From Palsa-1392 sp963819975 (lineage in GTDB: Bacteria > Verrucomicrobiota > Verrucomicrobiia > Chthoniobacterales > UBA10450), in contig CAWFYE010000002.1 in assembly GCA_963819975.1 (NCBI GenBank), positions 186,001 to 250,000 on the forward strand: 64,000 nt of DNA, written 5' to 3'. The notes below the pieces were generated by a model. The model did not search any database. It was not told where the DNA came from and worked only from the letters and a program-made list of their open reading frames with translations. A program made the position numbers and the translations under genes. Each line of letters opens with the position of its first letter. Position 1 is the stretch's first letter. This document shows positions 59,539-64,000 of the stretch, piece by piece.

Positions 59539-60222
59539 CTAAAACCCGAGCACATTTTCCATGCTGTAAAGGCCCGCCGGTTGGCCGACCACCCAGCGTG
59601 CGGCGCGCAAGGCACCGGCTGCAAATGTCTCACGACTTGCGGCGCGATGCGTCAATTCGAGTCGCTCGCCCGGCCCGGCGAAAAGCACGGTGTGCTCGCC
59701 AACGATATCTCCGGCGCGCACGGAGTGGACGGGAATTTCGCCGCTCCCGCGCGCTTCCTGCAGTATCTCAAGCAAACGTTTGGCCGTTCCGCTTGGCGCG
59801 TCTTTTTTTGTCCGGTGATGCAGCTCGCATACCTCGACGTCAAACTCCTTGCCTAACAATGCTACGGCGCGCCGGGTCAGGGCGAAGAGGGCATTGACCC
59901 CGACGCTGAAATTGGCGGCGTAAACGAGAGGAATCTGCTCGGCGGCGGCGGCGATGGCTGCCTTTTGCGCCGCGTTATGTCCGGTCGTGCCGAGCACGAG
60001 GGGCTTGCCTTTCGCCGCGCAGGCGCGACAAACCGTTTCGGTCGCCTCCGCGAGGCTGAAGTCGATCACGACCTCGCATTCATCCAGCGCCGGATCGAGC
60101 ACGTCCCCGCGCTCGATTTTGTACGCGATCGTTAATCCGGAATCCTTGGCGACAGCGGCTGCGACCGTTTTTCCCATCCGGCCGGCGGCCCCGACGAGCA
60201 AGACACGCGTCGCGGCGCTCAC
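59539..60222 (-). CDS. dapB: 4-hydroxy-tetrahydrodipicolinate reductase
   Basis: A 227-residue reductase with the nucleotide loop LLVGAAGRMGKTVAAAV, the catalytic His region EVCELHHRTKKDAPSGTA and lysine site. The start is GTG (60220-60222), overlapping the dapA stop (GTGA). It catalyses the second step of the lysine/diaminopimelate branch. It is shorter than the E. coli enzyme but complete. Confidence 0.95.
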   Translation of the reverse strand: MSAATRVLLVGAAGRMGKTVAAAVAKDSGLTIAYKIERGDVLDPALDECEVVIDFSLAEATETVCRACAAKGKPLVLGTTGHNAAQKAAIAAAAEQIPLVYAANFSVGVNALFALTRRAVALLGKEFDVEVCELHHRTKKDAPSGTAKRLLEILQEARGSGEIPVHSVRAGDIVGEHTVLFAGPGERLELTHRAASRETFAAGALRAARWVVGQPAGLYSMENVLGF

Positions 60223-61091
60223 GATTCCAGTCTCGCGAGGGTCTGGCGCAGGCGCTCTTCGTTCGCCTTGCTCATCCCGACGAGCGGCAGACGCACATCA
60301 GGCGCCATCATTCCGCGCCAGGCGAGCGCGGTCTTTGCCGGGACCGGGTTCGGTTCGATGAATGCATCCTTGAAGAGCGGAAAGAATTTCAGGTGCAGCC
60401 GGCGCGCTTCCTCCGCCTTGCCTTCGAGAAATAGCCTGACGAGCCGGACAACTTCGGTAGGAAAAAGATTGGAGACGACGCTAACCACACCGACCGCGCC
60501 AACCGCCAGAAATGGGAGGGTGAGAGAATCATCGCCACTCAATACGGTAAACGCATCAGGCAAACGCGAAGCCAGTTCGCTCACCCGGTCGACGCTTCCA
60601 CTCGCTTCCTTGATCGCAACAATATTTGGACACTGCTCCGCCAGCCTAACGACCGTGTCGGCGGCGATATCAACTCCGCACCGTCCCGGGATGTTATAGA
60701 GAACAAGCTTGAGCGAGGTCTCGCGGGCGATGGCTTCAAAATGGCGGAAGAGTCCTTCCTGGCTCGGCTTGTTATAGTAGGGCGATACGAGGAGCGCGCC
60801 GTCTACTCCGATCGTCTGCGCTTCCTTCGTGTGCGCGATCGCGTCACGGGTCGAGTTCGAGCCAGTGCCGGCGATCACCTGGCAGCGGCCGCGGGCCGTC
60901 TTCACCGCCAGCTCGATGACATGGTTGCGCTCGCCGCAGCTCAGCGTGGGAGACTCACCCGTCGTCCCGACCGGCACGATGCCGGTAATGCCAGCCGCGA
61001 TCTGGGCTTCGATCAACCGCTCAAAGGCTTCGACATCGACTTCGTCGTTTTTGAAAGGCGTGACAAGCGCTGTGTAGGTACCGCGAAACAT
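60219..61091 (-). CDS. dapA: 4-hydroxy-tetrahydrodipicolinate synthase
   Basis: A 290-residue class I aldolase condensing pyruvate with aspartate semialdehyde. Motifs: GIVPVGTTGESPTLS, the catalytic Tyr of LVLYNIPGRCGVD and the Schiff-base lysine in IVAIKEASG. Start ATG is at 61089-61091, three bases after a CCTAACGA word. It is 25 bases downstream of dapF. Confidence 0.96.
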   Translation of the reverse strand: MFRGTYTALVTPFKNDEVDVEAFERLIEAQIAAGITGIVPVGTTGESPTLSCGERNHVIELAVKTARGRCQVIAGTGSNSTRDAIAHTKEAQTIGVDGALLVSPYYNKPSQEGLFRHFEAIARETSLKLVLYNIPGRCGVDIAADTVVRLAEQCPNIVAIKEASGSVDRVSELASRLPDAFTVLSGDDSLTLPFLAVGAVGVVSVVSNLFPTEVVRLVRLFLEGKAEEARRLHLKFFPLFKDAFIEPNPVPAKTALAWRGMMAPDVRLPLVGMSKANEERLRQTLARLES

Positions 61092-61116
61092 TGTTCGTTA
61101 GGCCAAGGTAAGTCAA

Positions 61117-61920
61117 TTAAAGTTGGATCGTGCCGTCAAAGACAAAATCTGCCGGGCCGGTCAGCGTCACCTTCGTGAATCGATCGCCCTCCCGGGTGAA
61201 ATCGACGCTCAACGTGTCGCCCCCTCGCACAAGGACGTCGATTGGTCCGGAAACGCTTTCGCGAGCCGCAAAAAGAATCGCGCTCGCCACCACACCTGTG
61301 CCGCAGGCGAGGGTTTCATCTTCCACCCCGCGTTCGTAGGTGCGGATCGCGATCTGGTGCGGGCCGCGCTGTTCGCTGAAATTGGCGTTCGCTCCACGGG
61401 GCGCAAAGTCGGGATGATGCCGAAGGGCGGAACCCAACGCCCGGACGTCGACGTCATCGATTCTTGCCACCGAAACGACGACATGCGGGACGCCGCTGTC
61501 GACGTAGCCGGCCTGGATTTTTTCCCCGCCGACCCGAATCTCGAGTCCGAGCCGCAGATCGTTAGGCTCGCTCATCTGAAGCGTGACAAGTTCACCGACG
61601 AGCTGTGCACCGATCACTCCGGCGGGTGTCTCGAAGGTCAGTTGCTGGAGGGGGCCCGCAGTCCGGTCCGCGAAACGCGCAAAACAGCGGGCGCCATTCC
61701 CGCACATTTCAGCTTCGCCGCCGTCGGCATTGTAGTAGCGCATCCGGAAATCGGCGCCATTGGCCGGACGCTCGAGGAGAAGGACGCCGTCCGCTCCGAC
61801 CCCGCGATGGCGGTCGCAGACGCGCGCGATCTGTGCGCCGGTCAACTCGATGTCGCCCGCGCGATTATCGAGCAGGACGAAATCATTGCCCGCGCCGTTC
61901 ATTTTCGTGAAACGCAGCAT
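61117..61920 (-). CDS. dapF: diaminopimelate epimerase
   Basis: The ATG at 61918-61920 gives 267 residues beginning with the usual FTKMNGAGNDFVLLDN. The two catalytic cysteines are in EMCGNGARCFARF and TLACGTGVVASAI. It interconverts LL- and meso-diaminopimelate for peptidoglycan and lysine. It is the first gene of the lysine-folate-pantothenate run. An upstream in-frame ATG at 61938 is possible. Confidence 0.96.
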   Translation of the reverse strand: MLRFTKMNGAGNDFVLLDNRAGDIELTGAQIARVCDRHRGVGADGVLLLERPANGADFRMRYYNADGGEAEMCGNGARCFARFADRTAGPLQQLTFETPAGVIGAQLVGELVTLQMSEPNDLRLGLEIRVGGEKIQAGYVDSGVPHVVVSVARIDDVDVRALGSALRHHPDFAPRGANANFSEQRGPHQIAIRTYERGVEDETLACGTGVVASAILFAARESVSGPIDVLVRGGDTLSVDFTREGDRFTKVTLTGPADFVFDGTIQL

Positions 61921-62001
61921 GCGACTGGTGGTTAACATACTCTCGCCGGAAAGCCAAGTTCACGGCCTTGCTCATGCCTCTATTTCCCCTATTGATGGCG
62001 G

Positions 62002-62763
62002 GTGCGTTATCTCTTCCTCGCGATTCTGGTTCTGGGCCTTTTGCCTAACGAATCACGCGCCCAGCTCGCACCCAGCCCGCTTAACGAGGTCATCCTCGAA
62101 CAAATCAAGAAAATGCCGGTCGGAGGGAAGTATTCCGCTTCCCGGACCGCCACCATTCGCCTCCAGTCGGCGGCCCACTTTGAATCGGGAAAGTTCTTTG
62201 TTCTGCCGGATGCCGCCTCCCCCAGTTATTGCTCGGGTGCGACCTATCTCGTTTTCATGAAAACAATCGAGGCGCTGCGTGAGCGCGGCGATCTCGATTT
62301 GGACTACGAAACGCTCGACGCGCTCATGATCCGCGGGCAGCGCGACGGTGCAGGGATTTGGGGCCGCTGGAACGCGAATGGCCCGGGCACGGCGCGGCTC
62401 TTTTACGAGCTCGGTCTCGGTCCCAATTTTGATGATTTCGCGGAAGCGCAGCCGGGTGATTTCATGAAAATCTTCTGGTCGCCGGAAGTCGGCCGCAGCG
62501 AGCACGGGCACTCGGTCATCTATCTGGGAACGGAAAAAAAAGCGGGGCTCGAGTACGTGCGTTTCTGGTCGAGCAACATCCCGTTCGGCTACGGGGAAAA
62601 AAGCGTGCTCCGGAGCAAGATCGTACGCGCGATTTTCTCGCGGCTTTACACGCCGGCGAATCTCTCCCGGATCGACCAGGTGCCGGCGCTCGATCAGTAC
62701 CTGGCCAGCCTCGAGAGCGTTCGCTCGAGCTATCCGGAGGCGAAGAAAAAGTGCGGGATGTGA
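62002..62763 (+). CDS. exported protein with Cys/His hydrolase-like pattern, unidentified
   Basis: A 253-residue protein with GTG start and signal peptide (RYLFLAILVLGLLPNESRAQ). A cysteine at the start of a helix (PSYCSGATYLVFMKTIEALR) and a histidine strand (RSEHGHSVIYLG) are arranged like an NlpC/P60 or CHAP-type cysteine hydrolase of peptidoglycan. I cannot name the family. It is divergent from dapF (81 bases between). Confidence 0.7.
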   Translation: MRYLFLAILVLGLLPNESRAQLAPSPLNEVILEQIKKMPVGGKYSASRTATIRLQSAAHFESGKFFVLPDAASPSYCSGATYLVFMKTIEALRERGDLDLDYETLDALMIRGQRDGAGIWGRWNANGPGTARLFYELGLGPNFDDFAEAQPGDFMKIFWSPEVGRSEHGHSVIYLGTEKKAGLEYVRFWSSNIPFGYGEKSVLRSKIVRAIFSRLYTPANLSRIDQVPALDQYLASLESVRSSYPEAKKKCGM

Positions 62764-62776
62764 TTTCGGCCTGACG

Positions 62777-63436
62777 ATGGCGGACCTCTCTACCGTCACG
62801 ATTCTAAATGGTGTCATTCTTGGCTGGTCGGTCGCCTGGCCGCCAGGGCCGATTAATGCGGAGATGATCCGGCGGGTGCTTCTCCCGTCCGCCCAAGGCG
62901 GGGGATTCTGGCCGGCCTGGCAACTGGGCCTCGGCGCCTGCACGGGTGATTTCATGTGGGCGTTAGGCGTAGCGGCGGGGGCGGGCGCACTCCTCGCCTC
63001 GCCCCGGCTCCATCTCGCGCTCGGAGTAATCAGCTTCCTGCTCCTGCTCTTTCTCGCTTGGAATTTTGCGCGCGGCGCCTGGCGCGTCTGGCGGGAAAAT
63101 GTGAATTCGACCGCGCCGACTCCGCTCCGGCGCGGCAACGCACGCGGCTATTTCCTTGGACTGATCCTCGCCCTAACGAGTCCATGGAACATTGGATTTT
63201 GGTTTGCGGTTGTCGGCGGCCAGGGCGCGGCCCAGGGACATTCCACCTTCCTCGGTTCACTTCTGCTCGCCGCCTCCGTGGTCTCGGGCGCGCTTGCCTG
63301 GACGATCGTCCTTTGTACCGCCTTGAAACTGGGTGCGCGGATCTTTGCCCGGCCATCATGGCAGATCGGGACGCAGGCCGTCAGTGCCCTCGTCATGCTA
63401 TTTTTTGCGGCACGACTGGTCTGGCTTTGGAGTTGA
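62777..63436 (+). CDS. LysE/RhtB-family amino-acid exporter
   Basis: A 219-residue inner-membrane protein with about six helices and the family start VAWPPGPINAEMIRRVL. Middle and end (GLILALTSPWNIGFWFAVVG) match LysE-type exporters of lysine, arginine or other amino acids and derivatives. It lies 14 bases after the hydrolase-like gene and may form a pair with it. Confidence 0.88.
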   Translation: MADLSTVTILNGVILGWSVAWPPGPINAEMIRRVLLPSAQGGGFWPAWQLGLGACTGDFMWALGVAAGAGALLASPRLHLALGVISFLLLLFLAWNFARGAWRVWRENVNSTAPTPLRRGNARGYFLGLILALTSPWNIGFWFAVVGGQGAAQGHSTFLGSLLLAASVVSGALAWTIVLCTALKLGARIFARPSWQIGTQAVSALVMLFFAARLVWLWS

Positions 63437-63509
63437 CGGCTCGCATGTCTGGGAATCGTTGAAGGTTGCGCTGTCTCAGCGCATCCCGTTGGGCGACTCG
63501 GCTGTCTCG

Positions 63510-63529
63510 GTCCGCTGAAGACAGCGGAC
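63510..63529. repeat. perfect 8-bp hairpin upstream of queE
   Basis: GTCCGCTG (63510-63517) pairs with CAGCGGAC (63522-63529) around AAGA. It is in the 122-base gap between the exporter and queE. No T-run follows, so a terminator is unlikely; a dispersed repeat fits better. Confidence 0.5.
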
Positions 63530-63558
63530 GCTACAATCTGGTGGTAAACTCCAGCCGC

Positions 63559-64000
63559 ATGTCCGATCGCGAAAAAAAGCTGACGGTCAACGAGATCTAT
63601 TTCTCGGTTCAGGGCGAGAGCACTTGGGCGGGGCTGCCCTGCGTTTTCGTGCGCCTGACTTTCTGCGATCTGCGCTGCACGTATTGCGACACGGAGTATG
63701 CCTTCTACGAAGGAAACAAGCAGCCGTTGGGCGAAATCGTCGAGGCGGTCCTGCAGTACGATTGTCCGCTCGTCGAGATCACCGGCGGCGAGCCGCTCCT
63801 GCAGAAAAACGTTCTGCCACTGATGACCCTGCTGGCCGATGCCGGCCGCACCGTTCTTCTCGAGACAAGCGGGGCGCACGACATTTCGGAGGTCGACCCG
63901 CGGGTCCATCGGATCATGGACTTGAAAACTCCGGGAAGCGGCGAGGTAGAGCGGAACCTGTATTCCAACATCGAGCACCTCACCCCTAACGACGAAGTAA
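63559..64000 (+). CDS. queE: 7-carboxy-7-deazaguanine synthase, 3' partial
   Basis: A radical-SAM enzyme of queuosine/7-deazaguanine synthesis. The open frame from ATG 63559 runs off the window after 147 residues. Cys36, Cys40 and Cys43 in TFCDLRCTYCDTEYAF are the iron-sulfur ligands; ITGGEPLLQ and DLKTPGSGE follow. It converts 6-carboxytetrahydropterin to CDG. Other que genes, if clustered, lie beyond the edge. Confidence 0.94.
   Translation, partial: MSDREKKLTVNEIYFSVQGESTWAGLPCVFVRLTFCDLRCTYCDTEYAFYEGNKQPLGEIVEAVLQYDCPLVEITGGEPLLQKNVLPLMTLLADAGRTVLLETSGAHDISEVDPRVHRIMDLKTPGSGEVERNLYSNIEHLTPNDEV

Larger units (their letters stand above)
2410..63992. repeat. dispersed octamer CCTAACGA, 38 exact copies across the window
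   Basis: Copies on the plus strand start at 2410, 3506, 3880, 5947, 8829, 10238, 16020, 23633, 27443, 30062, 30223, 38211, 42295, 45204, 47491, 48038, 50280, 53492, 54892, 58249, 58878, 60645, 62044, 63172 and 63985. Copies reading TCGTTAGG start at 7739, 8428, 18255, 27780, 32888, 36645, 40793, 49188, 49708, 53130, 59460, 61095 and 61559. The base 5' of the word is G or C in all but one. Near-matches such as CCTAACGG and CCTAACAA are also frequent. It is in genes and between them. Confidence 0.85.

Overview
The window looks like a chromosome fragment of a Gram-negative bacterium of the phylum Verrucomicrobiota, probably near Chthoniobacterales. GC content is high (roughly 60 percent by eye). 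It has BamA and OmpH/Skp, a futalosine-pathway menaquinone gene (mqnC), tandem PilB-type ATPases with PilC and a pseudopilin, and a 20S proteasome operon headed by a UBact ubiquitin-like protein. Many short inverted-repeat elements lie between genes. The placement comes from gene content and is an inference. No phage, transposase, CRISPR, rRNA or tRNA was found.

Layout. 1-7 kb: the end of a cyclic-nucleotide-gated MscS-type channel, a K+-independent H+-pyrophosphatase, a receiver/metallo-beta-lactamase fusion, an FMN reductase and CorA. 7-8 kb: a decayed gatB. 8-13 kb (minus): cvpA, aroC, and a cystathionine beta-synthase plus gamma-synthase/lyase pair. 13-19 kb: two tandem HAF-repeat secreted proteins, TPR proteins, yajQ, moaD and hpt. 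19-29 kb: a frameshifted sulfotransferase, ctlX, mgtC, yjbQ, deoC and a DUF4331-TPR-HupE set. 28.6-33.4 kb: ruvC-lipB, an HTH/MBL fusion, a 3-hydroxyisobutyrate dehydrogenase relative, and a molybdenum-cofactor set (MOSC, mobA, fdhD). 33.5-44 kb: an ABC exporter, small envelope proteins, UBact-prcB-prcA, peptidoglycan enzymes, and bamA-ompH with a clear terminator. 44-50 kb: mqnC, a beta/gamma-crystallin protein, glpX and an S9 peptidase. 50-58 kb: a POT transporter, pilB-pilB-pilC-pseudopilin and an OmpA-like protein. 58-64 kb: lysine, folate and pantothenate genes (dapF-dapA-dapB-folK-panB), a LysE exporter and the start of queE.

Two things stand out. First, the octamer CCTAACGA occurs 38 times on the two strands by manual reading, against one or two expected from base composition. 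It lies in coding and non-coding DNA, seven times supplying a stop codon. The density resembles DNA-uptake or Chi-type genome-wide words. Second, the 58-residue UBact gene sits directly before and overlaps prcB, which overlaps prcA, giving a compact Pup-like/proteasome operon; the ligase, deamidase and unfoldase are not in the window.

Several inverted-repeat families supply stop codons, and one has entered the leader of a pseudopilin. gatB carries an internal deletion, a frame change and a nonsense codon.
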